The notes beneath the pieces were generated by a model. That model had not been told where the DNA came from and did not search any database. It saw only the letters and a list, made by a program, of their open reading frames with translations. Positions 8,165 through 16,225 of a DNA stretch of 64,000 bases are shown here, in pieces. The stretch's first letter is position 1; each line of letters begins with the position of its first letter. Source of the stretch: JBNAGF01 sp049801055. GTDB taxonomy: Bacteria > Pseudomonadota > Alphaproteobacteria > Rhodobacterales > Rhodobacteraceae. The translations under genes were made by a program, and so were the position numbers. The stretch lies in contig NZ_JBNAGF010000002.1 in the NCBI RefSeq assembly GCF_049801055.1, positions 1-64,000 on the forward strand. The letters are read 5' to 3'.

Positions 8165-8857
8165 CTAGACTTTGATCGCCGACATCAACTTTGGCTCGAT
8201 CACGTCAACACCTGGCAAGCCGTCAATGAGGTCCTGAGCGGATTGTTCGAGGATCGGGAAGGTACCGTAGTGGCAGGGGATCACAGTCTTGAAGTTGAAA
8301 TACCTTTTTGAGGCATAAGCCGCGCCCTTCATGTCCATCGTAAAATGGCCACCTGCCGACAGGATCCCGACATCCGGTTTGTAGTAGTCTCCCATCCAGT
8401 CCATGTCGGCCATTATATCCGTATCGCCGGACACATAGAGGGTCTTGCCGTCGGCGGAGATCATAAAGCCGACTTCGCTGCCGCCGGTTCGCAAACCGTC
8501 CTTTGTCGTGAAGGTGGAACTGTGCGAGGCCGGCACCATGGATACTTTGACCCCGTTCAGATCAACCGTGCCGCCCTTGTTGAAGCCCACTGTTTCGATC
8601 CCTTCGGTCTCACCCCAGAACCCCATAAGATCATACTGGCCGACAACCGGAACACCCAGTTTTTTGGCAAGCGGAAGCACGTCAACGACATGGTCGAAAT
8701 GGGTGTGGGTCAGCAGGATATGTGTCGCCCCGGCGATGGCGGCATCGTGTTGATCTTCGGGCAGAACCGGATTTCCGGTCAACCACGGGTCGATCAGCAG
8801 CACCTGACCCAAGGTTTCAATTCGGAAGCTGCCGTGGCCGAGCCAGATGATGTCCAT
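8165..8857 (-). CDS. UPF0173 metal-dependent hydrolase (metallo-beta-lactamase fold)
   Basis: The 230-residue protein has the metallo-beta-lactamase metal motif LTHTHFDHVVD near residue 55. Further ligands lie in PASHSS, SGDTD and CHYGTFP, and it matches the UPF0173/YtkL family of unknown substrate. The ATG at 8857 is chosen because GGGAG lies seven bases upstream; a TTG six codons earlier lacks a site. The gene is three bases from the cyclase gene downstream, which suggests co-transcription. It diverges from the ceramidase gene with 57 bases between the two starts. Confidence 0.9.
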   Translation of the reverse strand: MDIIWLGHGSFRIETLGQVLLIDPWLTGNPVLPEDQHDAAIAGATHILLTHTHFDHVVDVLPLAKKLGVPVVGQYDLMGFWGETEGIETVGFNKGGTVDLNGVKVSMVPASHSSTFTTKDGLRTGGSEVGFMISADGKTLYVSGDTDIMADMDWMGDYYKPDVGILSAGGHFTMDMKGAAYASKRYFNFKTVIPCHYGTFPILEQSAQDLIDGLPGVDVIEPKLMSAIKV

Positions 8858-8914
8858 AAAAAATCTCCCTTTCAAACTATTGGACGCAGCCTAACACCGG
8901 CTATGTAAAAATCC

Positions 8915-9583
8915 ATGGAGTGGATGCGGGAAATCGACGGATATTGTGAAAGGCTGGATGCCTCCTATTGGGCTGAACCGCTCAATGCGGTGACCAATGC
9001 GGCCTTTCTGATCGCCGCATTTGTGATGTGGTGGCTGGTGCGACGCCAATGGCAGGCCCAAGTGCGGGGGGCAGGGCGGGCCATGCTGCTGGTCCTGATC
9101 CTTGCCATGATCGGGATCGGCAGTTTCCTGTTTCACACCCACGCGACGGTGTGGGCGGCGCTCGCGGATACAGCGCCGATCCTGCTGTTCATCCTTGTCT
9201 ACATTTTTGCGATCAACCGTGATGTGTGGGGGCTCGGGTTTTGGCCCGCGTTGGGTTTGACCGCCATGTTCTTTCCTTACGCCGCCGTGACCGTTCCGCT
9301 GTTCAAGATGGTTCCGGGGTTGGGGGACTCAGCCGGATACGCACCGGTGCCGCTGCTGATTCTGGTCTATGCGTTTTTGTTGCGCCATCGCACCCCGCAA
9401 ACCGCACGAGGGATGGCTGCGGGTGCGGTCATTCTGATCGTGTCGATCACCTTTCGGTCGCTGGATGAGCCAATGTGCGCGATCTGGCCCATCGGCACCC
9501 ATTTCATGTGGCACATCGTGAACGCAGTGATGCTCGGCTGGATGATCGAGGTGTATCGTCGGTTTCTGAAAAAGGCGATATGA
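8915..9583 (+). CDS. Ceramidase-family (CREST superfamily) membrane hydrolase
   Basis: The 222-residue integral membrane protein has about seven hydrophobic segments and the alkaline ceramidase pattern. This is a YWAEPLNAVTN N-terminal motif, a GIGSFLFHTHAT segment with histidines, ALADTAPI, and a C-terminal GTHFMWHIVNA histidine pair. These residues form the zinc site in the family. Homologues hydrolyse ceramides or related amide lipids; in a roseobacter the natural substrate may be an aminolipid or sphingolipid, which is inference. The gene is alone on its strand and intact. Confidence 0.88.
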   Translation: MEWMREIDGYCERLDASYWAEPLNAVTNAAFLIAAFVMWWLVRRQWQAQVRGAGRAMLLVLILAMIGIGSFLFHTHATVWAALADTAPILLFILVYIFAINRDVWGLGFWPALGLTAMFFPYAAVTVPLFKMVPGLGDSAGYAPVPLLILVYAFLLRHRTPQTARGMAAGAVILIVSITFRSLDEPMCAIWPIGTHFMWHIVNAVMLGWMIEVYRRFLKKAI

Positions 9584-9605
9584 GGGGGTTCAGCCGCTTG
9601 CCCCA

Positions 9606-10013
9606 CTATTCATCTACCTGATGCACTTCGATGACATTCCCATCCGGATCGTAGAAGGATATCTGGTGCCAGCCCGCGACGGCCTGGTTTCCCCAATCGG
9701 CATAGGGAATGCCGCGCTCTTCGAGATGCCTTTTGAACCCGGAAAGATCATCGGTCCGATAGGCGATATGCCCACGTGAAACCGGGTTGACCATCTGGCC
9801 GGAGTTAAAGCCTGCCAGAACATCCTTTTGCGCAAGATGCATCTGGATCGATCCGTCTGTCACAAAGGATACGTCCCCTGCATAACCCTGCTTCTTCTCG
9901 AGCACCGGCAGCCCGTCCTTTTCGCCGTCGAGGCCGAGCACATCGCGATAGAAGCTGTCCATGCGCTCCACGTTTTCCGTAGCTAGGTTAATGTGATGCA
10001 GTTTCAGCTTCAT
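9606..10013 (-). CDS. VOC-family (glyoxalase/bleomycin resistance-like) protein
   Basis: The product is 135 residues when started at the ATG at 10013, which has GGAG seven bases upstream; the longer ORF upstream overlaps the PsiE-family gene. It has the paired beta-alpha-beta-beta-beta modules of the vicinal oxygen chelate superfamily. These start with KLHHINLATENVERMDSFY and end with SFYDPDGNVIEVHQV, where a metal-ligand glutamate (IEVH) is kept. The substrate is not predictable. It lies 20 bases downstream of the frameshifted psiE-like gene, on the same strand. Confidence 0.85.
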   Translation of the reverse strand: MKLKLHHINLATENVERMDSFYRDVLGLDGEKDGLPVLEKKQGYAGDVSFVTDGSIQMHLAQKDVLAGFNSGQMVNPVSRGHIAYRTDDLSGFKRHLEERGIPYADWGNQAVAGWHQISFYDPDGNVIEVHQVDE

Positions 10014-10033
10014 GTCACAACTCCAAACCGGGG

Positions 10034-10497
10034 TCATTCTTTGCGAGCGATCAGCCAACAGGCGATGCCAAAGGCGAGACCCAGCGCCGCGTCGCCGAGG
10101 AATAAGTGGCCTCAAGGCTCTTGTCATCCAGTGTGATCACCTTTCGCGCCACCGCCCTAAGCGCAGTTGCCACCACCAGTTTCACGTGGATGACATTGGC
10201 GGTCAGATAGAGCGTCACGTCGGTGAAAATCTCGATTGCGATCAAAACGACAAGCGCGGCGCTGAACACCGCCAGCAGATCGCTGACCTCCAGAACCATG
10301 ACCGGGGGGGTGATCAGCCTCACGTAAAACGTATAGGCGGTATCCACGATTGAAAACAGGATCACCACAACCATGAGCGCCGACATGAAGCGCACGCCCT
10401 GCCAGATCAGGCGATTGCTTGCTCGGACGACCTTGTCCTCGTGGTCGGGATCAAGCTCCACATGGGCGGCTAGGTCATTTGGCTGGTGCTCGGTCAT
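10034..10497 (-). pseudogene. PsiE-family membrane protein with a one-base frameshift near its 3' end
   Basis: The first ~130 codons encode a PsiE-family (PF06146) membrane protein: a soluble N-terminus, then hydrophobic segments around residues 38-60 and 72-95 and VIHVKLVVATALRAVARKVI. The original frame then reads through KSLEATY into an uncharacteristic tail and stops at 10051. Shifting the frame at about 10101-10106 gives LFLGDAALGLAFGIACWLIARKE, ending at 10034. That is the expected last transmembrane helix. The total length is 464 bases, one short of a multiple of three, fitting a single-base deletion or a sequencing error. Confidence 0.75.
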
Positions 10498-10688
10498 CCA
10501 ATTCCCTTGCGCGTCAAAATCTGATGGAAAAACCCATTGTTACAAAATTGCATAGCCTGTTGCCAATCCGGTTGTCGGTCTTGCTGCCGGTGCCACCGAA
10601 GGCACCTGACAGTCAACTAATCCCGCCACACCCTTGCCCCCCGCAGCGGGCAGCGGTAAACGCCTTTCTGACGTATATGAGGGTTGCC

Positions 10689-10976
10689 ATGTCGATTGAC
10701 CAAAGCACAGCCGCAAAGGTGGCCAAACTGGCCCGGATCAAGGTCGAGGATGAGGCGCTGCCGGCGCTGGCCTCGGAGTTCAACACGATCCTTGGCTTTA
10801 TCGAACAGCTCAACGAAGTGGATGTCGAAGGGGTGGAGCCAATGGTTTCGGTCACACCGATGCGGCTGAAGCGCAGAGAAGATGTTGTCACTGATGGCGA
10901 CCAGCAGGAAAAAGTACTGTCCAATGCTCCTGATGCCCGCGAGGGCTTCTTTGCGGTTCCGAAGGTGGTGGAATAA
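10689..10976 (+). CDS. gatC: Aspartyl/glutamyl-tRNA amidotransferase subunit C
   Basis: GatC is the small subunit of the GatCAB amidotransferase, which converts Glu-tRNA(Gln) or Asp-tRNA(Asn) to the amidated form. The 95-residue product has the family's two helices (STAAKVAKLARIKVEDE, SEFNTILGFIEQLNEVD). Its C-terminus carries the DAREGFFAVPKVVE motif that wraps GatA. The ATG at 10689 is used; the longer upstream ORF is not credible. The stop codon overlaps the gatA start (TAATG), so the two are translationally coupled. The upstream ~190 bases should contain the operon promoter. Confidence 0.96.
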   Translation: MSIDQSTAAKVAKLARIKVEDEALPALASEFNTILGFIEQLNEVDVEGVEPMVSVTPMRLKRREDVVTDGDQQEKVLSNAPDAREGFFAVPKVVE

Positions 10977-12463
10977 TGACCGAACTGAACAAACTTGGCC
11001 TTGCCGAGGCCCGTGACGCGCTGCGCAAGGGCGATGTCACCAGTGTCGAGCTTACCGAAGCCTGCCTGAGCGCGATTGATGCTGCCGGAGCGCTGAACGC
11101 CTTTGTTCACAAAACACCCGAGATTGCATTGGAGCGCGCGAAAGCTGCCGACGGGCGGATCGCTGACGGGGACGCTCCGTCCATGTGCGGCCTTCCAATC
11201 GGGATCAAGGATCTGTTCTGCACCAAGGGCGTTGCTTCGCAGGCCGCGTCGGGCATCCTTGAAGGGTTCAAACCGGAATACGAATCTACCGTCAGCCAGC
11301 AGTTGCAGGATTCAGGTGCGGTTATGTTGGGCAAGCTCAATATGGACGAGTTTGCCATGGGGTCGTCGAACGAGACTTCGGTCTATGGAAACGCCGTCAG
11401 CCCTTGGCGGCGCGGCAATGATGACACCGAATTGACACCGGGCGGTTCATCAGGCGGTTCGGCCTCGGCCGTTGCTGCTGATCTGTGCCTTGCTGCGACC
11501 GGTACTGATACCGGCGGATCGATCCGTCAGCCTGCCGCTTTCACCGGTATAACCGGGATCAAGCCAACCTACGGCCGTTGCTCGCGCTGGGGTATTGTGG
11601 CCTTTGCCTCGTCGCTGGATCAGGCCGGGCCCATGACAAAGAATGTCCGCGACGCGGCAATCATGCTTGAGGCGATGTGCGGCCACGACCCGAAGGATAG
11701 CACCAGCGCCGAACTGGCCGTGCCGAATTTCGAAGCAATGCTGACCGGGGATATCAAGGGTAAGAAAATCGGTATCCCAAAGGAATACCGCATGGAAGGG
11801 ATGCCCGGTGAGATCGAGAAGCTCTGGTCCGACGGGGCCGAGATGCTCAGGGCCGCCGGTGCCGAGATCGTCGACATTTCCCTGCCGCACACGAAATACG
11901 CCCTGCCGGCCTATTACGTGATTGCCCCGGCCGAAGCCTCTTCGAACCTCGCGCGTTATGATGGTGTCCGTTATGGCCACCGCGCGCAGCTCGCACAGGG
12001 CGACGGCATCACCGAGATGTATGAAAAGACCCGGGCCGAAGGATTTGGTCACGAGGTCCAGCGTCGTGTCATGGTGGGGACCTACGTTCTGTCCGCAGGT
12101 TTCTATGATGCCTACTACAATCGGGCCCGCAAGGTGCGGAACCTGATCAAGAAGGACTTTGAGGATGTATTCGCGCAGGGTGTCGACGCGATCCTGACGC
12201 CGGCCACCCCATCAGCCGCGTTCGGCCTTGGTGAGATGACGGATGCGGATCCGGTTCAGATGTATCTCAACGACGTGTTCACCGTGACGGTCAATCTGGC
12301 CGGGCTGCCGGGGATTAGCGTGCCTGCGGGGCTTGACGCACAGGGTCTTCCGCTTGGATTGCAGTTGATTGGTCGTCCGTGGGAGGAAGGCGATCTGCTG
12401 AACACCGCTTATGCGCTGGAACAAGCTGCAGGATTTGTGGCCAAACCGGCAAAATGGTGGTAA
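10976..12463 (+). CDS. gatA: Aspartyl/glutamyl-tRNA amidotransferase subunit A
   Basis: GatA is the amidase subunit that frees ammonia from glutamine for tRNA-dependent Gln/Asn synthesis. The 495-residue protein has the complete amidase-signature triad: K78 (GIKDLFC), cis-Ser S158 (PGGSSGGSA) and nucleophile S182 (TDTGGSIRQPAAF). The length is standard. The start overlaps the gatC stop by one base. gatB is not adjacent in this window, as in many alphaproteobacteria. Confidence 0.97.
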   Translation: MTELNKLGLAEARDALRKGDVTSVELTEACLSAIDAAGALNAFVHKTPEIALERAKAADGRIADGDAPSMCGLPIGIKDLFCTKGVASQAASGILEGFKPEYESTVSQQLQDSGAVMLGKLNMDEFAMGSSNETSVYGNAVSPWRRGNDDTELTPGGSSGGSASAVAADLCLAATGTDTGGSIRQPAAFTGITGIKPTYGRCSRWGIVAFASSLDQAGPMTKNVRDAAIMLEAMCGHDPKDSTSAELAVPNFEAMLTGDIKGKKIGIPKEYRMEGMPGEIEKLWSDGAEMLRAAGAEIVDISLPHTKYALPAYYVIAPAEASSNLARYDGVRYGHRAQLAQGDGITEMYEKTRAEGFGHEVQRRVMVGTYVLSAGFYDAYYNRARKVRNLIKKDFEDVFAQGVDAILTPATPSAAFGLGEMTDADPVQMYLNDVFTVTVNLAGLPGISVPAGLDAQGLPLGLQLIGRPWEEGDLLNTAYALEQAAGFVAKPAKWW

Positions 12464-12505
12464 TCCTTCTGCCCAAGTAAGAGCAAGAACGGCAGGACAG
12501 CAGCT

Positions 12506-13321
12506 ATGCGCCCCATCTTATTGATCCCCGGTCTGGGGATTTTGAGTGGTTTTCTGGCCGCATGTGAACCGGCAATCCCGGATTCAGCGGCCGGAGTCGG
12601 TTTCAACACCCCGGAGTATCGGGCCGAGAGGGAACGGGCGCTGACCGGTGAAACCGTCAACGGCGATCCCCTGATCCCTGCTGCAGTTGTGTCTGCGGAA
12701 GCCCTCCCGCCGGCTGATCCAGCCACCGTTGGCGCCCCGACACAGACAGCACAGTCGACATCTCAACCGTTGCAGGCGGCCGGGGCGGTCTATGTGCCCG
12801 AGGCCGGTGACACCGCAGCGGATATTGCCAACGAAACGGCCGCCGCGCTGGCCGCCGCCAGCCAGAACTCAGGTGTGGCCCCGGTGCAGGCCAATCCGTC
12901 CAATCCCGCGCCGGCTCTGGTTTCTAACCCGGGTATCTCGGACGAGAATGATTTTGCCGCCGTATCGGCGCGCCAATCCATCGAGAGCGACGCCGAGCGG
13001 ATTTCGCGCAACCGGGCGCAATACGAAGTTGTTGCGCCGACAACCGTTCCCGATCGCCCCGGGGATGCCGGCCCGAATGTGGTGAACTATGCGCTCAGCA
13101 CCAAGCACCCAAAAGGCACGCAGTTGTACAAGCGGGTAGGGTTCAACCTGCAGGCCAAGGCACAGCGAAAATGCGCGACCTACGCCTCTGCGGATCAAGC
13201 TCAGGTCGCGTTCTTGCAAAAGGGCGGACCGGAAAAAGACCGCGTCGGCCTTGATCCCGATGGCGACGGATACGCCTGTGGCTGGGATCCGTCTCCATTT
13301 CGAAATGCGGTAGGCAACTGA
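12506..13321 (+). CDS. Lipoprotein with C-terminal excalibur-like calcium-binding motif
   Basis: The 271-residue product begins with a lipoprotein signal (GILSGFLAAC, Cys20). Residues 60-190 are an Ala/Pro/Ser/Thr-rich low-complexity linker. The C-terminal 50 residues hold a cysteine pair and a DPDGDGYACGWDP segment, the hallmark of excalibur extracellular calcium-binding domains. A KRVGFNLQAKAQRKCATY stretch precedes it. It is probably anchored in the envelope and exposes a small Ca-binding domain. Its stop codon overlaps the apparent CTG start of the amidase gene downstream, suggesting coupling. Confidence 0.75.
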   Translation: MRPILLIPGLGILSGFLAACEPAIPDSAAGVGFNTPEYRAERERALTGETVNGDPLIPAAVVSAEALPPADPATVGAPTQTAQSTSQPLQAAGAVYVPEAGDTAADIANETAAALAAASQNSGVAPVQANPSNPAPALVSNPGISDENDFAAVSARQSIESDAERISRNRAQYEVVAPTTVPDRPGDAGPNVVNYALSTKHPKGTQLYKRVGFNLQAKAQRKCATYASADQAQVAFLQKGGPEKDRVGLDPDGDGYACGWDPSPFRNAVGN

Positions 13322-13989
13322 CCCCGATCCACCATCCCTCGCCAAATTGCGGGCCGCGCCGAAACGGGCTGCGGCCCAAGTTGGTTGTCTTGCACTACAC
13401 AGCGATGCAGAGCGCTGGTGCCGCACGCGATCGGCTGTGCGATCCAACGGCCGAAGTCTCTGCGCATTACCTGATCGGGTGTGACGGAACGGTCTGGCGC
13501 CTTGTCAACGAGGACATGCGCGCCTGGCATGCGGGGGCAGGCAGTTGGCAGGGAAAGACCGACATCAACTCCCGCTCAATCGGAATTGAGCTCGACAACC
13601 GAGGCGACCATCCGTTCTCCGAACCGCTGATGGCTGCGCTCGAAACGCTTCTGGGGGGGATCTTGCACCGCTGGAATATCGGCCCCGAGGGCGTGATCGG
13701 TCATTCCGATATGGCGCCGGATCGCAAGCAGGACCCCGGGCGCCGGTTTGACTGGCAACGGCTTGCACGCGAGGGCTTGTCGGTTTGGCCTGAACCCGGA
13801 ATTGAGGGCGATTTCTGGTTAGATGCCCGCCGCTTGGGTTACCCGGACGCTGAACAATCCATACTTCTTGACGCATTCCGGCAGCGGTTTCGCCCCGAGG
13901 CACATGGTGCGCTTGATGCGACGGACCGTCAAATGATGCACAGCCTTGCGGAACGCTTTGGCGTTGACCCGGGCGCTGCCAGCGCATAA
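13318..13989 (+). CDS. AmpD-like N-acetylmuramoyl-L-alanine amidase (apparent CTG start)
   Basis: The enzyme family cleaves the MurNAc-L-Ala bond in peptidoglycan turnover. Amidase_2 zinc ligands are visible: H26 (VVLHYTAM), H129 (GVIGHSDM) and D139 (RKQDPGRR), numbering from CTG at 13318. Upstream of the TTG at 13381 the frame still encodes a family-like N-terminus (TPIHHPSPNCGPRRNGLRPK). No ATG/GTG/TTG precedes it, so initiation probably uses the CTG inside CTGA that overlaps the upstream stop. No signal peptide is seen, so a cytoplasmic recycling role (AmpD-type) is likely. Confidence 0.83.
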   Translation: MTPIHHPSPNCGPRRNGLRPKLVVLHYTAMQSAGAARDRLCDPTAEVSAHYLIGCDGTVWRLVNEDMRAWHAGAGSWQGKTDINSRSIGIELDNRGDHPFSEPLMAALETLLGGILHRWNIGPEGVIGHSDMAPDRKQDPGRRFDWQRLAREGLSVWPEPGIEGDFWLDARRLGYPDAEQSILLDAFRQRFRPEAHGALDATDRQMMHSLAERFGVDPGAASA

Positions 13990-13999
13990 CTGCAACCCT

Positions 14000-14419
14000 G
14001 CGCGGAGGGCCGGATGGCCGCGGCAGCAATGTCGAGGAAAGTCCGGACTCCATGAAGCAACGGTGCCGGGTAACACCCGGGCGGGGCAACTCGACGGAAA
14101 GCGCCACAGAAATCAAACTACCTTGCAGGTTTCAAAGGTCCGCCTTTGGCAACGGCAGGGAAAAGGTGAAACGGTGGGGTAAGAGCCCACCGCACCCCGG
14201 GCAACCGGGGTGGCACGGCAAGCCCCACCGGGAGCAATGCCAAATAGGACCCCCGCGCGGGCCGGTCCCGGAAACGGGAGACCGCCGCTAGGCTTGCTTC
14301 AGCCGAGAGGGGTCGGGTTGGCAGCATGAACCGCTCAGCAATGTGCGGTCGAGATGAATGGTCGTCGAACGGCGGGGGAACCCGCCGGGAACAGAATCCG
14401 GCTTACAGGCCCTCCGCGC
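14000..14419 (+). ncRNA. rnpB: RNase P RNA, class A
   Basis: The catalytic RNA of RNase P matures tRNA 5' ends. Helix P1 is formed by GCGCGGAGG (14000-14008) and CCTCCGCGC (14411-14419). Universal blocks are present in order: GAGGAAAGTCCGGACTCC (14034-14051), ACAGAA, GTAAGAGCCCACCGC, AGATGAATGGTCG and ACAGAATCCGGCTTACAGG. The size of about 420 bases is normal for alphaproteobacteria. It starts shortly after the amidase stop codon and converges on the small secreted-protein gene at 14436. Confidence 0.97.
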
Positions 14420-14435
14420 TCTTCTCGGTCTGTCC

Positions 14436-14807
14436 TTAATTGGCGACGTAGGTAAAGGTCTTTCCATTGCCGCGATCCCGCGTGACCTTGTGCTGGTTGC
14501 CGCTCACCGTCCACAACTGGCAGTCGGTATTCTTGCTGTGTGTTGTCAGAGTTCGGCACCAGTACCCGTCGCGCCATGCCCAGTTTCCCTTGAGCGTCTT
14601 GCCACCAAATTTGCCCTTCAAAGTCCCGTTTTTCTTAACGGTCACATAGTTCTCGTCCAAAGTGAGTTTCTTGCCCACCACAAGACTGTTGAACTCGCTT
14701 TCGGATGTTATTCGAGCAAAGTCGCCGGCGACGGCCTGCGAAGCCGCGAAGGTCAGAATGCCGGCGCAGGTCATGAGTAAACAAGTCGGTTTGATGGTTG
14801 GTGCCAT
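14436..14807 (-). CDS. Small secreted protein of unknown function
   Basis: The 123-residue product has a cleavable signal peptide (CLLMTCAGILTFAASQAVA, cut near residue 27). The mature domain reads like a small beta-barrel: FARITSESEFNSLVVGKKL, KGKFGGKTLKGNWAWRDGYW and a cysteine pair (YWC...DCQ). I recall similar roseobacter proteins being labelled dihydrodipicolinate reductase, but no reductase fold is visible, so that label would be wrong. The start is supported by AAGGAAA upstream of the ATG. It is monocistronic and converges on rnpB. Confidence 0.7.
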   Translation of the reverse strand: MAPTIKPTCLLMTCAGILTFAASQAVAGDFARITSESEFNSLVVGKKLTLDENYVTVKKNGTLKGKFGGKTLKGNWAWRDGYWCRTLTTHSKNTDCQLWTVSGNQHKVTRDRGNGKTFTYVAN

Positions 14808-14983
14808 TGATAATTTCCTTTTCCAAAAATTGCGCGTTTCAGAGCCGCAGCGCTCTGGCGTGGATCTGCAACTGAGGTTGCATCACCCCATCTGAAAATC
14901 TGTAAGGATGCCACGGCAAAACACATACCAGAGCCGGAACGCGAATGGTTTCCGGCTCCGATAGACGTGTCATTGCGGTTTGT

Positions 14984-15316
14984 TCACGAACCGGGTGGAG
15001 AGTATGCACCCGTCAGGCTTCCGGCCTTTTGAGCGATTGCCGCGAATTCATCACCGGTCCAGGCCCGCACGGTTTCAATTTTTGCAATCGATCCCGAGGC
15101 GGCCACAGCCATCCCAACAGCTACTGTGTCTGATCCATCTGGCGCTTCGCTGACGAGCACGATGTCATTTGATCCGGTGGTCATGTAAAGCGCGACGACG
15201 CGACCGCCGACCTTGTCCAGCAATGCCTGAATTGCTCCGGCCCTGTTCTCGGGTTTCGCCATGAGGCCCTGTACGCCGGATTGTGAATAGGATGCGTAGG
15301 TAATGAAAAGTGGCAT
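14984..15316 (-). CDS. GYD-domain protein
   Basis: The 110-residue product starts at the ATG at 15316, directly after an AGGAGAACGATC site; 26 codons of upstream frame are ignored. It has the GYD-domain pattern (PF08734): LFITYASYSQSGVQGLM, a VVALYMTTGSNDIVLVSEAPD core and a C-terminal EFAAIAQKAG. These are small ferredoxin-like, probably oligomeric cytoplasmic proteins of unknown function. No partner is evident. Confidence 0.85.
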   Translation of the reverse strand: MPLFITYASYSQSGVQGLMAKPENRAGAIQALLDKVGGRVVALYMTTGSNDIVLVSEAPDGSDTVAVGMAVAASGSIAKIETVRAWTGDEFAAIAQKAGSLTGAYSPPGS

Positions 15317-15761
15317 GATCGTTCTCCTGAACAAAACAAGTTCGACAAATGCGCGCCTTAGGACGCACCATGGTGCCGCGTTCGATGTGTTCATTTGCGT
15401 CAGGAAGAACGAACTCAGCCGCCGGTCATGCCGCTTTCACAGCGTTTACAACCGGGTGCGCAATTCATGTTCCGATTTTCCCTCCCAACGTCAGCAGAAA
15501 CGCGGACTGCGCCCGCGGGATCTTGCCCATCGCCATCAAATCACCGGTATGTTCCGGCTTGGGTATTGGGTAATGGCGGCAGCCTATCACGAATCGGTGA
15601 GCAGACCAATCACACAGGTTTTTCGCCCGACAGAGTGGAATTGGGCAATTTGCCCGGTGTCTTGCGGAATGTGGTTGACTCGGGGCCATAGCCGGGTAAA
15701 AGCGCACGCTCATAGGAATTCAACCGAAAGGCCCCTGCCTTTTCGGACGCAGGAGATAACC
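15317..15761. other. 445-base gap; only an rpmG promoter suspected
   Basis: Between the GYD gene and rpmG no ORF has a ribosome site or recognisable product. The long frame that reads into rpmG from 15303 is an open-frame extension without homology. The stretch must hold the divergent promoters; the only candidate seen is listed separately at 15675-15702. Confidence 0.5.
15675..15702 (+). promoter_or_regulatory. Candidate sigma-70-type promoter for rpmG
   Basis: TTGACT (15675-15680) is separated by 16 bases from TAAAAG (15697-15702), about 60 bases before the rpmG ATG. The -35 is a five-of-six match to consensus and the -10 is weak. This is a pattern match only. Confidence 0.4.
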
Positions 15762-15929
15762 ATGGCGAAGCCGACGACCATCAAGATCCGTCTGAACTCG
15801 ACCGCGGGCACGGGCCACTTCTACGTGACCAAGAAAAACGCTCGCACCATGACCGAAAAAATGGTCGTGCGTAAGTACGACCCGGTTGCACGCAAGCATG
15901 TCGAATACAAAGAAGGCAAGATCAAGTAA
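15762..15929 (+). CDS. rpmG: 50S ribosomal protein L33
   Basis: L33 is a small basic protein of the large ribosomal subunit. The 55-residue product (MAKPTTIKIRLNSTAGTGHF start; KMVVRKYDPVARKHVEYKE end) is the cysteine-free proteobacterial form. AGGAG lies seven bases before the ATG. The gene is monocistronic and is followed by a strong terminator. Confidence 0.97.
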   Translation: MAKPTTIKIRLNSTAGTGHFYVTKKNARTMTEKMVVRKYDPVARKHVEYKEGKIK

Positions 15930-15951
15930 GCCTTCCAGACGATATTCTATT

Positions 15952-15986
15952 AAAAAGCCGCGCCCTCGAGCGCGGCTTTTTCTTTT
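15952..15986 (+). terminator. Rho-independent terminator of rpmG
   Basis: AAAAAGCCGCGC and GCGCGGCTTTTT form a GC-rich stem with a CCTCGA-type loop followed by a T-run, 23 bases after the rpmG stop. Confidence 0.92.
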
Positions 15987-16144
15987 TCGGGTTTGCAGTC
16001 TGGGACTGTATCGGCTCGCGCTCTGGTTTGCCGCAATTTGGCCGTGATCCTGTGATATGTTCGGTTTCGGACGGGCATCGGGACGTTGCCCAATCCCCTC
16101 AGTTTTTTCTGCTGTCCGAGCGCCGGGCAGAGGAGGCTTGTCAG

Positions 16145-16225
16145 ATGTCCCCGGCTGCCGCTACGCTCACGCCGACCGCTTCAAGTCTTCGCCACGAAAC
16201 CCAAATGCCCGGTAGATTGCCATGA
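16145..16225 (+). CDS. 26-codon ORF translationally coupled to a lipoprotein gene
   Basis: An ideal AGGAGG (16131-16136) lies eight bases before an ATG at 16145. The frame encodes 26 residues (MSPAAATLTPTASSLRHETQ, then MPGRLP) and ends in TGA at 16223-16225, overlapping the next gene's ATG (ATGA). The downstream gene has no ribosome site of its own. So this ORF either delivers ribosomes to it or is a leader peptide. The peptide is Thr/Ser/Ala/Pro-rich with no membrane segment, and I recognise no family. Confidence 0.55.
   Translation: MSPAAATLTPTASSLRHETQMPGRLP

Noticed and set aside
15303..15761. Long open frame running into rpmG
   Set aside because: L33 is 55 residues and has an ideal AGGAG and ATG at 15762; the upstream frame has no resemblance to anything.
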